Translations under genes and position numbers: made by a program
From: JAWVYT01 sp046483065
GTDB taxonomy: Bacteria > Gemmatimonadota > Gemmatimonadetes > Longimicrobiales > RSA9
Assembly: GCA_046483065.1 (NCBI GenBank)
Contig: JAWODW010000075.1
Location: 1-64,000, forward strand
Length of the DNA stretch: 64,000 nt
Direction of reading: 5' to 3'
In this document: piece by piece, positions 17,735-26,512 of the stretch
Numbering within the stretch: the first letter of the stretch is position 1
How the letters are laid out: the number at the start of each line of letters is the position of its first letter
Notes under the pieces: model-generated
The model's database searches: none
What the model saw: only the letters and a program-made list of their open reading frames with translations
What the model was told of the DNA's origin: nothing

Positions 17735-17886
17735 TGCGAGGCCGCAGGCCGAGCCAGTGCGAGCGAAGCGAGTCCGTTGCGGCCGCAGGCCGCCTGTTGC
17801 GAGGCGAAGCCGAGCCTGTTGCGCCGCGTCAGCGGCGCCTGTTGCCGGCGCGGAGCGCCGGCCTGTTGCGGCGCACACAGCGCCGC
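17735..17886. repeat. Modular hairpin array C with CCTGTTGC linkers
   Basis: A shorter array between the S9 peptidase start and the NhaC stop. Four exact CCTGTTGC linkers separate hairpins such as GGCC-GCA-GGCC, GGC-GAA-GCC, and GCGGCGC-ACACA-GCGCCGC at 17868-17886, which ends one base before the NhaC stop codon. All linkers read in one polarity, GCAACAGG in the sense of the NhaC transcript. Confidence 0.9.
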
Positions 17887-17887
17887 C

Positions 17888-19300
17888 CTACACCGTCAGC
17901 CCCACCACCGCATATCCCACCACCGCCACGGCCCCGGCCGCCATGGCGTACGGCAGCTGCGTCCGGACGTGGTCGATGTGGTCGGTGGCCGCGGCCATGG
18001 ACGCGATGATCGTGGTGTCGCTGATGGGCGAGGAGTGGTCGCCGAAAATGCCGCCGGCCAGCGACGCGGCCACGAACGGCGCCACGGGCCAGCCCAGCGT
18101 CATGGCGGCCGGGACGGCGATGGGCAGCATGATGGCGAAGGTGCCCCAGCTCGTGCCGGTGGCGAAGGCCACGAACGCGGCCACCAGGAAGACCAGCGGG
18201 AGGAAGACCACGGGCGGCAGCGTCCCGGCGGTGACCTGGGCCACGTACGGGCCGGCGCCCAGGGTGTCGGTCACGGCGGCCAGCGCCAGCGAGAGCCAGA
18301 GGACGGTGGCCATGTTGATGAGCCCGCCGGCGCCACGGAGGCCGACCTCCGTGAGCTCATCGGCGGTGGATCGTCGTGTGGCCAGGATCATGACCCACGC
18401 CACCACCAGCCCCGTGAGGACCGCCCAGAGCACGCCGGTGGAGCCGGATCCCTCGCGGATGTCGCCGTCGCCGGTGATGTAGAGGGCCACCGGCATCATG
18501 ACGACCATGGCCACGATGGGGACGACCATGTACAGCGGACTCGCCGGCCCGCCCTCCGTCTCCGGCTTCAGCACCTCCGGGTCCAGCATCGGCGACGCGT
18601 CGTCCCAGAGCAGCTTGCCTTCTTCCCGGGTCCGTCGCTCGGCCGCCTTCATGGGGCCCAGGTCCAGACCGGTGGCGATGGTGAAACCCGCCAGGATCAC
18701 GGCGGTGATGGCGTAGAAGTTCAGCGGGATGGCCGTCACGAACGTGCCCAGGGGGTCCTCCACGCCCAGCTCCGTCAGGATCCCCAGGATATAGGCGCCC
18801 CATGCGTTCAGCGGGATGAGGATGCAGATGGCCGCCGACGTGGTGTCGATGATGTACGCCAGCTTCTCCCGCGACGTCCCGTGCCGGTCCACCAGCGGGC
18901 GGGCCACCGATCCGGCCACCAGGATGGTGATATTGGACTCGATGAAGATGACGAGCCCCACCACGTACGCCAGCAGCTGAGCGCCCTTCGGGCCCGTGAC
19001 CCATTTCCGGTCCTCGAGCCACTTCACGAACCCCTTCACACCGCCCGACACCTCGATGGTGGCGATGAGCGCGCCGATGAAGAGGGCGAAGAGGATCACG
19101 CGCGTGTTGTCGGGGCTGCCCAGCACGGCGATGGTCTCGTCGATGGCACGGGCGGCGCCCGCGGCCGGGTTCCAGCCCTCGATGATGGCCCAGCCCAACC
19201 AGACGCCGCCGGCCAGCGACAGATAGACCTGTCGCGTCCAGATGGCCAGCACGATGGCCAGCACCGCCGGGAGCAGGGAGATCCAGGTAGGGTCGGGCAT
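17888..19300 (-). CDS. NhaC-family Na+/H+ antiporter
   Basis: About 470 residues with 11-12 predicted membrane helices. The family match rests on LLPAVLAIVLAIWTRQVYLSLAGG, AYVVGLVIFIESNITILVAG, GTSWGTFAIMLPIAVPAA and GGIFGDHSSPISDTTI. NhaC-type proteins exchange Na+ for H+, or couple substrate exchange to ions. Start is uncertain: ATG at 19300 places the first helix normally, while a GTG at 19345 would add 15 residues. No convincing Shine-Dalgarno favours either. Its 3' end abuts hairpin array C. Confidence 0.88.
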   Translation of the reverse strand: MPDPTWISLLPAVLAIVLAIWTRQVYLSLAGGVWLGWAIIEGWNPAAGAARAIDETIAVLGSPDNTRVILFALFIGALIATIEVSGGVKGFVKWLEDRKWVTGPKGAQLLAYVVGLVIFIESNITILVAGSVARPLVDRHGTSREKLAYIIDTTSAAICILIPLNAWGAYILGILTELGVEDPLGTFVTAIPLNFYAITAVILAGFTIATGLDLGPMKAAERRTREEGKLLWDDASPMLDPEVLKPETEGGPASPLYMVVPIVAMVVMMPVALYITGDGDIREGSGSTGVLWAVLTGLVVAWVMILATRRSTADELTEVGLRGAGGLINMATVLWLSLALAAVTDTLGAGPYVAQVTAGTLPPVVFLPLVFLVAAFVAFATGTSWGTFAIMLPIAVPAAMTLGWPVAPFVAASLAGGIFGDHSSPISDTTIIASMAAATDHIDHVRTQLPYAMAAGAVAVVGYAVVGLTV

Positions 19301-19496
19301 GGCGCCGAAAGTAGGGTCGGGCTCCGGGATACGAAAGTCGGACACCGGTCCGGTCCGTGTCGCGGCATGGCCCGTGCACCTCCGGATCGTCGGGTGGCAA
19401 CGCGGGTATCAATCGGTCGGCTCAGTCGGCCGCCCGCGCAGGCGTCGGCCCCGCGAGATCGTTGCGTAACGGTTACCGGCCCAGGACCCGTGTGAA

Positions 19497-20072
19497 ATGG
19501 ACAACCCCCAGACTCCACGTGAGGAACTCGACGAGCTCGAGGGGCTGTCCGTGACCGAGCTGCTGATACGACTGACGCACCACGACGAACGGGCGCTGAA
19601 GGCGCTCCTGCTCCGTCGCAGCCGCCGGGCTGACGCGGTCCTCGGGCTGGTGACGCACCTGGGCGGGTCGGTCGTGACCGTCGCCATCGCGCTGATCCTC
19701 ACGTTCGCCGTACCGACCCTATCCCGGGCCGGCCTTCTCGGCGCCTTCGCCCTGGTCCTCTCCCACGGCCTGGTCCACATCATCAAGCGTCATGTGAACC
19801 GGCCCCGGCCCCAGATGCCGCCGGGGCTCGAGACGCTGGTCCGAACGCCCGACCGGTTCAGCTTCCCGTCCGGCCACTCGGCGGCGTCGCTCTCGGTGGG
19901 CCTGCCCGTGGCCGTGGCCATCGGCGGGCTCGGGGGCTGGGCCGTCCTCGGGTTGACGCTGACGATCGGGTTCAGCCGCGCCTACCTCGGGGTCCACTAC
20001 CCCGGCGATGTGCTGGCCGGGTGGCTGCTGGCGCTGATCGGGATCTGGGCGGGGGTCCTGATCGGGATCTAG
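19497..20072 (+). CDS. PAP2-superfamily membrane phosphatase
   Basis: A 191-residue inner-membrane phosphatase. All three PAP2 motifs are intact: K97xxxxxxR104P105, P124-S125-G126-H127, and S160R161xxxxxH167xxxD171. There are about five helices after a 45-residue cytoplasmic N-terminus. Such enzymes dephosphorylate undecaprenyl pyrophosphate or phosphatidic/phosphatidylglycerol phosphates; which one cannot be told from sequence. It stands alone, divergent from NhaC. Confidence 0.87.
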   Translation: MDNPQTPREELDELEGLSVTELLIRLTHHDERALKALLLRRSRRADAVLGLVTHLGGSVVTVAIALILTFAVPTLSRAGLLGAFALVLSHGLVHIIKRHVNRPRPQMPPGLETLVRTPDRFSFPSGHSAASLSVGLPVAVAIGGLGGWAVLGLTLTIGFSRAYLGVHYPGDVLAGWLLALIGIWAGVLIGI

Positions 20073-20089
20073 CCGGCATGCACGCCGGC
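20072..20089 (+). terminator. GCCGGC hairpin after PAP2 gene
   Basis: GCCGGC-ATGCAC-GCCGGC begins at the last base of the stop codon. There is no T-tract, so the terminator role is tentative. Two near-copies of CGGGTMCCGGGAGG follow at 20095-20123. Confidence 0.4.
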
Positions 20090-20210
20090 AGGGGCGGGTC
20101 CCGGGAGGCGGGTACCGGGAGGCGGTCGTCGTGTTACGTCCGGCCTCCGGGAATCGTCCATGGTATGTAGCAGGACAACACCATACGCACCAACGCAGGA
20201 GGAACGCACC

Positions 20211-20702
20211 ATGAGAAAATACATGATCGCCGTACTTCTCGCCGTGCTGGCTGTCCCGACCATGGCGGTCGCGCAGCAGCAGGGCCAGATGCAGCGGCAG
20301 CAGCAGATGGAGCGGATGCAGCAGATGCAGCAGCACATGGACCGGATGATCCAGCGGATGGGTCATGTGCAGGAGCGGCTGCAGAACATGGAGCAGCAGA
20401 TGCAGAGCCGGATGCAGGGCGAGATGGGCCGGCAGATGTCGCAGCAGCAGATGCAGCAGCAGCGCCACATGCACGGCGTGGCGAGCTCCATGCAGGAGAT
20501 GTCCCAGCAGATCCGCGCCACCATGATGCAGGTCCGGGAGCTGGCACAGGACCCGGCCATGCATGAGGACGGAGCCATGCAGCAGGAGATGGAGCGGCTC
20601 CGCGAGCACATGCAGGGGATCGTCGACGAGCTGGTGGCCAGCACCGAGTCGCTGGGTGAGATCCAGCGGCGAACCGGCGGCGGGCCGGACGGTGGCCGCT
20701 GA
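20211..20702 (+). CDS. Periplasmic Met/Gln-rich coiled-coil protein
   Basis: A 163-residue exported protein of no recognised family. A signal peptide ends at VAQ (about 22). Residues 23-115 are extremely rich in Met and Gln (for example QQMERMQQMQQHMDRM) with His scattered in between, and form a long helix or coiled coil. Met-rich periplasmic segments often bind Cu(I) or Ag(I), as in SilE and CusF-type proteins, but this is inference. AGGAGG lies 8 bases before the ATG at 20211. The next gene begins 5 bases after the stop and encodes a likely outer-membrane barrel, so the two form a transcription unit. Confidence 0.75.
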   Translation: MRKYMIAVLLAVLAVPTMAVAQQQGQMQRQQQMERMQQMQQHMDRMIQRMGHVQERLQNMEQQMQSRMQGEMGRQMSQQQMQQQRHMHGVASSMQEMSQQIRATMMQVRELAQDPAMHEDGAMQQEMERLREHMQGIVDELVASTESLGEIQRRTGGGPDGGR

Positions 20703-20707
20703 CGCTC

Positions 20708-21541
20708 GTGAGCATGCATCACAACCATAGCGCTGGAAGCATCGTGCTGGCGTGCGCCCTCGCGGCGCTCGCCGGCACCCCCCTCGTGGGGCAGGAGGTT
20801 CAGTACACGGGCTCCATGGGTTACGCCACGGGGTCCTATACGTTCGAAGAGCGAACTTCGTCGTTCTCGATCCTGAACGGGCTCGGCCTGACGGCCACGG
20901 GCTGGTCGGTCTCGGCAACCCTGCCGGTGGTCATCCAGAACAGCGGCGCCGTGAGTACCATCGGCGGGATGCAGGTTCCCACCGGTTCGTCCCGCGGCGG
21001 TATGACGGGAGGGCGCCCCGGTATGGGTGGAACGGCCGAGGAAACGACGGGCGCATACGAGGCGGTGATCGGCGACCCGGTGATACGAGTCTCGTTCAAC
21101 CCGTACCAGGGCTTCGGGACGCTGCGCTTCGTGGAGGTTCAGGCCATGGCCAAGGCGCCTGTGGCCGACCCCGCGTCAGGCGTCGGCACCGGGCAGTGGG
21201 ACGCGGGTGCCGGAGTCTCGGCGGGCATCGGGTTCGGGCAGACGTACCTCTTCGGGGACGCGTCGGTCTGGAACCCGGGGGACATGCCGGATCTCGCACT
21301 CGATCCGTACGGCACCGTTTCCGCCGGGGTCGGGCGATCCCTGAGCGAACGGCTGAGCGGTCTCGCCTCGGTCTCCGTCTCCTCGCCCATGATCGATGGC
21401 ATGGCGGCCCCGGCCACCGTGGGCGGCGGGCTCAGCTACAGGCTCGGCGACAACCGATCGCTGAGCCTCGGCGCCAGCTACGGCCTCACCAACTCCGCGC
21501 CCGATATCTCCGTGTACGTGGGCTGGTCCGCCTCACCCTGA
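20708..21541 (+). CDS. Putative outer-membrane beta-barrel protein
   Basis: A 277-residue exported protein with a signal peptide ending near LVGQE (28). The mature part is Gly/Ser-rich with repeated amphipathic strands separated by short turns and ends in a strand with terminal aromatic (VYVGWSAS), as expected for a small outer-membrane barrel. It resembles the transporter-like barrel families loosely (Pfam MetA-pathway type); I cannot name one. A Gly/Met-rich loop lies at about 95-112. GTG at 20708 or ATG at 20714 is the start. It is coupled to the Met/Gln-rich gene upstream. Confidence 0.65.
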   Translation: MSMHHNHSAGSIVLACALAALAGTPLVGQEVQYTGSMGYATGSYTFEERTSSFSILNGLGLTATGWSVSATLPVVIQNSGAVSTIGGMQVPTGSSRGGMTGGRPGMGGTAEETTGAYEAVIGDPVIRVSFNPYQGFGTLRFVEVQAMAKAPVADPASGVGTGQWDAGAGVSAGIGFGQTYLFGDASVWNPGDMPDLALDPYGTVSAGVGRSLSERLSGLASVSVSSPMIDGMAAPATVGGGLSYRLGDNRSLSLGASYGLTNSAPDISVYVGWSASP

Positions 21542-21573
21542 CGCCGCGGCCGATCGCTACCGCCGAGACATTG

Positions 21574-24036
21574 CTACCTGCGAGATCGCGTGGCGGGCGT
21601 CCGCTCCACCGTCAGCGCCGCTCCGATGGTCCGGTCCATGAGCTCGAAGATCCGACGGTACTCGTCGGTCCAGGAGCTGGGTGCCTCGAAGCCGTGGCCT
21701 TCCACCGGGAATCCGGCCATCTCCCAGTTCTCCTTGCCCAGCTCGATGAGCCGCTGGGCCAGCCGTACCACGTCGGAGTAATGGACGTTGGTGTCCACCA
21801 TCCCGTGGAGGATCAGGAGGTGTTGGTCGGGGCCGAAGTTCTCGGCGAAGTAGATCGGTGAGCTCTGCTCGTACGCCTCCGGGTCGTCCTGCGGTTGGTT
21901 CAGGATCCGGCTGGTGTACCAGTGGTTGTAGTGGGCCCAGTCGGTCACCGACCGCAGTGCCGCACCGGACGTGAACGTCTCGCCGGCGTTGAACAGCGCC
22001 ATCAGCGTGATGAACCCGCCGTAGGAGCCGCCGTAGATCCCGATCCGGTCCGGATCGATCCCCTCCTCGGCCACCAGGTACTCGGCGCCGTCCACCTGGT
22101 CGCTCAGGTCCGCGCCCCCCATCCACCGGTAGACCGCCGTCCGCCAGTCCCGGCCGTAGCCGGCGCTGCCCCGGTAGTCGATGTCCAGCACGGTGTAGCC
22201 CAGGGCCGCCAGGAAGTGGTGGAACATGTACTCCCGGAAGTAGCCCGACCAGCCGTGGCTCACGTTCTGGAGGTAGCCGGCGCCGTGGACGAAGACCACC
22301 GCCGCGCCGTTGGACTCCGCACCCATGTCGCCCGGCCGGTAGATGCGCGCCGGGACCCGGACGCCGTCGTCCGCCTCGAACCGCACGATCTCCGGCGCGA
22401 CCCACGGGAACGTCAGCCAGTCTTCGGTCGGCGACACTGTGACCTGCTCGAGCCCGGCGTCGATCCCCGCGTCTGCCCGGTTCCGGCCCACGAACAGCTC
22501 CGGCGGCCGGTTCGCGCGCGACGCCACGACCGCGAGACGACGGCCGTCGGGCGACGGCGTCGCCTGGAACTCGCCGTCGCCCACCGTGACCTGCGTGAGG
22601 TCGCCGCCGTCGAAGTCCAGTGTGTAGTAATGCGTGTCGAACGGCGACGTGCGGCTGGTATGGAGGTGGAACCTCGAGCGGTCCTCCGGGATCGACACGC
22701 CCCGGACCTCCCACGCGCCGGACGTCAGCTGGGCCCGGTCCGAGCCGTCGGCGTCCACGGCGTACAGGTGCGCCCAGCCGTCCGCCTCACCCACGAACCA
22801 CGCCCGATCGCGATCGGGGATCCAGCCGGCGCAACCGAAGCACGGACCGCCCACCCACGCCTCGTCGCGCAGCGCATCCAGCAGCGTGAGCTCACCGGTG
22901 GCGGCGTCGAGGGCCCAGAACCAGCGGGTCTTGAAGTCGTACGCGATGGACTGGAGCAGCCCGATGGTCCCGTCGTCGTTCCAGGCGACGAAGCCGGCAT
23001 TGATGAGGTCCGGCCGGTCGCTCTTCTGCGACGCGGTATCCTCCGACTCCGTGCCCGGCGTCAGCTCCAGCCAGGCGACCTCGCCGGTGGCTACCTCCAG
23101 CAGCCCGACCCGGGTCCGGCTCTGAGCGTCACCCACCTTCGAGCGCGTATCCATCTCGCCGGTGTACCCCGTCTCGGTGATCCACTCGGGGACCATGACC
23201 GACTCCGATTCCCGGGCCGGAGTGCCGGTCGTAACCACCACGTATGTCCCCACCGGGTTCGGCGCGAGACCCCGGACCCGCTCCCGCTCGCCGAGCCAGA
23301 CCGTCTCGGGCTCGCCCTCTTCGCGCGCCTCCCGACGTGCCTCCCGCTCGGCTTCCTTCTCTTTCTGCAGGCGGATGTGCTCGAACAGCTGCTCCTGCTG
23401 TGCCTCCAGGAACGCCTCCCGGCCCTCGGCCTCCTTCTCCTCCTGCGGCTTCGGCCCCTGCCGGATGTCGGTGAGCTGGCGGATCCCGCCGTCATCGATG
23501 TCCAGCGCGAAGAGGTTCTGGTCGCGGCTGAAGTAGACGCTGCTCTCGTCGGCCGAGAACATGGGCGCCCCTTCGTTCGCGGAAGTCTCCGTGAGCCGGG
23601 TCACCTCCAGGCTCCGGCGGTCGATCAGGTACAGGTCGCCGCCGGAGGACGTCACGCGCCAGCGACGGTCGTCCGACAGGTCGCCGCCGGACAGGAGCGG
23701 CGCCAGCGAGTCCGCCTCCTCATCCGTCAGCTGCTCCGGCTCGCCGCCACCCGCGGGCACCCGGTACAGCTCCCGATCCGCGTGCCAGTCGTGCCCGCCC
23801 GGGAGCCACTGGAAGTAGACCCACTCCGAGTCGTCCGTCCACCGCACCCGCTGCGGGTCCTTCCCCACCAGCTCGTAGCCCCGCATGACGTTGCCGATGG
23901 TGAGGTCGAAGCCCTGATCCCGCGCCGGTTCCGGCTCCAGGTCCGCCACCCGCTGGGCGGACGCCGCCGAGGCCGGCACGAACATCAAAAGGAACAGGAA
24001 AGCGGGGAGCAATGCGGGGCGAACAGAATCTGGCAT
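21574..24036 (-). CDS. Secreted DPP-IV-type S9 peptidase
   Basis: An 820-residue exported dipeptidyl peptidase IV-like enzyme. A signal peptide ends near ASAQ (28). A long beta-propeller (about 40-560) contains a Glu/Arg/Lys-rich helical insertion near 205-250. The hydrolase domain has Ser671 (GGSYGGF), Asp748 (HGMVDTNV) and His781 (EGHGFE). FREYMFHHFLAALGYTVLDIDYRG is typical of bacterial DPP-IV. It probably releases dipeptides outside the cell. No partner gene shares its strand nearby. Confidence 0.92.
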   Translation of the reverse strand: MPDSVRPALLPAFLFLLMFVPASAASAQRVADLEPEPARDQGFDLTIGNVMRGYELVGKDPQRVRWTDDSEWVYFQWLPGGHDWHADRELYRVPAGGGEPEQLTDEEADSLAPLLSGGDLSDDRRWRVTSSGGDLYLIDRRSLEVTRLTETSANEGAPMFSADESSVYFSRDQNLFALDIDDGGIRQLTDIRQGPKPQEEKEAEGREAFLEAQQEQLFEHIRLQKEKEAEREARREAREEGEPETVWLGERERVRGLAPNPVGTYVVVTTGTPARESESVMVPEWITETGYTGEMDTRSKVGDAQSRTRVGLLEVATGEVAWLELTPGTESEDTASQKSDRPDLINAGFVAWNDDGTIGLLQSIAYDFKTRWFWALDAATGELTLLDALRDEAWVGGPCFGCAGWIPDRDRAWFVGEADGWAHLYAVDADGSDRAQLTSGAWEVRGVSIPEDRSRFHLHTSRTSPFDTHYYTLDFDGGDLTQVTVGDGEFQATPSPDGRRLAVVASRANRPPELFVGRNRADAGIDAGLEQVTVSPTEDWLTFPWVAPEIVRFEADDGVRVPARIYRPGDMGAESNGAAVVFVHGAGYLQNVSHGWSGYFREYMFHHFLAALGYTVLDIDYRGSAGYGRDWRTAVYRWMGGADLSDQVDGAEYLVAEEGIDPDRIGIYGGSYGGFITLMALFNAGETFTSGAALRSVTDWAHYNHWYTSRILNQPQDDPEAYEQSSPIYFAENFGPDQHLLILHGMVDTNVHYSDVVRLAQRLIELGKENWEMAGFPVEGHGFEAPSSWTDEYRRIFELMDRTIGAALTVERTPATRSRR

Positions 24037-24288
24037 GGTTTGTCGGCTCCTCGAGAGTGGGGTTCGTTGTGCGCTGTCGAAACGTCGTGTCTGTCTACAG
24101 GGTCCGGTGCCCGTACGTACGACGCGCGGCCGGGCCGGATGGTTGTGCCCCGGGGAGGGACGCGGGGCACCGGGAGGCCTCGATCACGGTCAATGTGACG
24201 GCACGCGTGCCGGCCGTCCAACTTGCCCGGCCCTCCGCGCGTAGACATCCTCTTGTTGTAAGGTCCCTCACCCCGAGCCCTGTGTCGA

Positions 24289-25590
24289 ATGCTGAAATCA
24301 GTGCTGGTACTGGCGGCGCTCATGGGCGGCCCGCAGGACACCGTGCCCGCGGCGGTGCCTACGGTGAGCCGGATCCGCGTGGAGGGCCCCATCACGCCGG
24401 TCACCACGAACTACATCCGGCGCGCTCTGGCCCGAGCGGAGACCGACGGGTCCATAGCGCTGGTCGTGGAGCTGGACACCCCCGGCGGACTGCTGGAGTC
24501 GACGCAGGACATCCTCCGCTCGTTCTTCGGCGCATCGGTGCCCCTGGTGGTGTACGTGGCACCCGACGGCGCCCGGGCGGCCAGTGCGGGCACGTTCATC
24601 ACGCTGGCGGCCCACGTCGCTGCCATGGCGCCATCCACCACCATCGGCGCCGCTTCGCCCGTGACCATGTCACCTGGCGCGCAGGGCGATACGGTGATGC
24701 AGCGGAAGGTATTCAACGCCACCGAGAGCGTCATGGAGACGGTGGCGTCCCGCCGTGGCCGGAACCTCGAATGGGCCCTGGCCGCCGTGCGAGAGGGCGC
24801 GTCGGCCACGGAACAGGAGGCGCTCGAGCTCGGCGTCATCGACCTGGTGGCCGCCGACCGGGAGGACCTGCTGCGACAGATCGACGGCCGGGTGGTGGAA
24901 GAGGACACCCTCCGTACGGCGGGGGCCGAGTGGGTCACGATCCCCGCCAACCCCGCGGAGCGGTTCCTGGGGCTCATCATCCGGCCGGAGCTCATGCTGA
25001 TCCTGATGCTGGTGGCGATCTACGGGATCATCGGCGAGCTGACGAACCCCGGCGCCATCATCCCGGGCGCGGCCGGCGTAATCGCACTGATCCTGCTGCT
25101 TTACGCATCCGCGGCCATGCCCATCAACGCCGCGGGATTCCTGCTCCTGGGGCTCGGGGTCGCCCTGTTCATCGTGGAGGCGTTCACGCCCACCTTCGGG
25201 CTGCTGCTGGGGGCGGGCTCGGTGGCGTTCTTCCTGGGAGCGCTCATGGTCTTCCAGGACCTCCCCGGGCCCATGGCGCTGCCGTGGTACTGGCTGGTGC
25301 CGGCGACCGTGCTCACAGCCGCCTTCTTCGCACTCATCGCCACCGCCGGAGTCAAGGCCCAGTTCGCGCCGGCCCGGACGGGGCCGGGCATCCTCGTCGG
25401 CCGCCAGGCGAACGTGGTGGCACCGGTGGGGCCCGAGGGTGGCAAGGTCTTCCTGGACGGCGCCTACTGGAACGCCGTGAGCGACGTGGAGATCCCGGAA
25501 GGCCGGGTGTGCGAGATCGAGTCGGTGGACGGACTCACATTGACCGTGCGACCGCTGGGTCCCGATGTCGGGACGGAGAGCGGAACCTGA
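24289..25590 (+). CDS. nfeD: NfeD-family ClpP-class membrane serine protease
   Basis: A 433-residue long-form NfeD protein. The N-terminal half is a ClpP-class protease with Ser99 (ARAASAGTF) and Lys140 (MQRKVFN) as the probable catalytic dyad, matching the dyad in the archaeal 1510-N protease. Residues about 230-360 hold five or six helices. The C-terminal 75 residues form an OB-fold domain (GKVFLDGAYWNAVS). Known partners are stomatin/slipin proteins, which the protease cleaves, and the next gene encodes one 19 bases downstream. The pair probably acts in membrane quality control. Confidence 0.92.
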   Translation: MLKSVLVLAALMGGPQDTVPAAVPTVSRIRVEGPITPVTTNYIRRALARAETDGSIALVVELDTPGGLLESTQDILRSFFGASVPLVVYVAPDGARAASAGTFITLAAHVAAMAPSTTIGAASPVTMSPGAQGDTVMQRKVFNATESVMETVASRRGRNLEWALAAVREGASATEQEALELGVIDLVAADREDLLRQIDGRVVEEDTLRTAGAEWVTIPANPAERFLGLIIRPELMLILMLVAIYGIIGELTNPGAIIPGAAGVIALILLLYASAAMPINAAGFLLLGLGVALFIVEAFTPTFGLLLGAGSVAFFLGALMVFQDLPGPMALPWYWLVPATVLTAAFFALIATAGVKAQFAPARTGPGILVGRQANVVAPVGPEGGKVFLDGAYWNAVSDVEIPEGRVCEIESVDGLTLTVRPLGPDVGTESGT

Positions 25591-25609
25591 GACGGAAAGG
25601 GAGCGACCC

Positions 25610-26410
25610 ATGGAGGACCTGAACATTTGGACCGAACCGCTGGCCTGGCTGCTGCCCCTGGTGATCCTGGCCGTCATCCTCGTCCCGCAGATGATCCGGA
25701 TCCTGCGCGAGTACGAGCGGGCGGTGGTGTTCCGGCTCGGCAAGTTCCTGAAGGTGAAGGGCCCCGGCCTGATCTTCCTGATCCCGTTCATCGACCGGAT
25801 CGAGCGGGTCGACCTCCGGGTCCTCACCATCAACGTGGAGCGCCAGGAGGTTATCACGAAGGACAATGTCACCGTCCACGTGGACGCCATCGTCTTCTTC
25901 CAGGTGGTCGACGCCGAGCGCGCCATCATCCAGGTGGAGCGCTACATAGAGGCCACCACGTGGCTGGCACAGGCCACGCTCCGGAGCATCGTGGGGCAGG
26001 TGGAGCTCGACGAGCTGCTGGCCGAGCGGGAGAAGGTCAACCAGAAGATCCAGGAGATCATCGACCGCCAGACCGACCCGTGGGGGATCAAGGTGGTCTC
26101 CGTCGAGGTCCGGGACGTGGTCCTGCCCGAGAACATGAAGCGGGCCATGGCCCGACAGGCCGAGACCGAGCGCGATCGCCGGGCCCGGGTCATCAACGCC
26201 GAAGGCGAGTTCCAGGCCGCGACACGGCTCGTGGAGGCCGCCGAGATGATGCGCGACCACCCCATCGCCCTCCAGCTCCGCTACCTCCAGACCATGGCCG
26301 AAGTGAGCGAGGAGCAGAACGCCTCGTTCTCCCTGATCCCGCTGCCCATGGAGTTCCTCGAGGCGTTCCAGACCCTGGCCGGCCGGGCCACCGAGGGCGG
26401 AAACGAGTAG
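25610..26410 (+). CDS. Slipin/stomatin-family SPFH membrane protein
   Basis: A 266-residue slipin. One N-terminal helix (LAWLLPLVILAVILVPQMI) anchors an SPFH/Band 7 domain with REYERAVVFRLGKFLKVKGPG and YIEATTWLAQATLRSIVGQ, followed by a coiled coil. GGGAG precedes the ATG at 25610. It lies 19 bases behind nfeD in the well-known nfeD-slipin arrangement. The protein probably forms oligomeric scaffolds in the inner membrane. Confidence 0.93.
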   Translation: MEDLNIWTEPLAWLLPLVILAVILVPQMIRILREYERAVVFRLGKFLKVKGPGLIFLIPFIDRIERVDLRVLTINVERQEVITKDNVTVHVDAIVFFQVVDAERAIIQVERYIEATTWLAQATLRSIVGQVELDELLAEREKVNQKIQEIIDRQTDPWGIKVVSVEVRDVVLPENMKRAMARQAETERDRRARVINAEGEFQAATRLVEAAEMMRDHPIALQLRYLQTMAEVSEEQNASFSLIPLPMEFLEAFQTLAGRATEGGNE

Positions 26411-26512
26411 CCCGGAGCCGGCCCGCTCCTGACGTGGGGTCGGCCCGGGACCCGAACCCACCCCGGGTCATCCGGAGCCGCGCCCCCCAGGCCCGGCCGA
26501 CCCCCGGGGCCG

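Noticed and set aside
12721..17886. Hairpin arrays as CRISPR loci
   Set aside because: The constant word is only 8 bases, spacers are self-complementary and vary in length, orientation flips within an array, and no cas genes are near.
24037..24288. A tRNA or small RNA gene in the gap before nfeD
   Set aside because: No cloverleaf or TPsiC-like GGTTCRANYCC box was found; the gap shows only ordinary GC-rich sequence.
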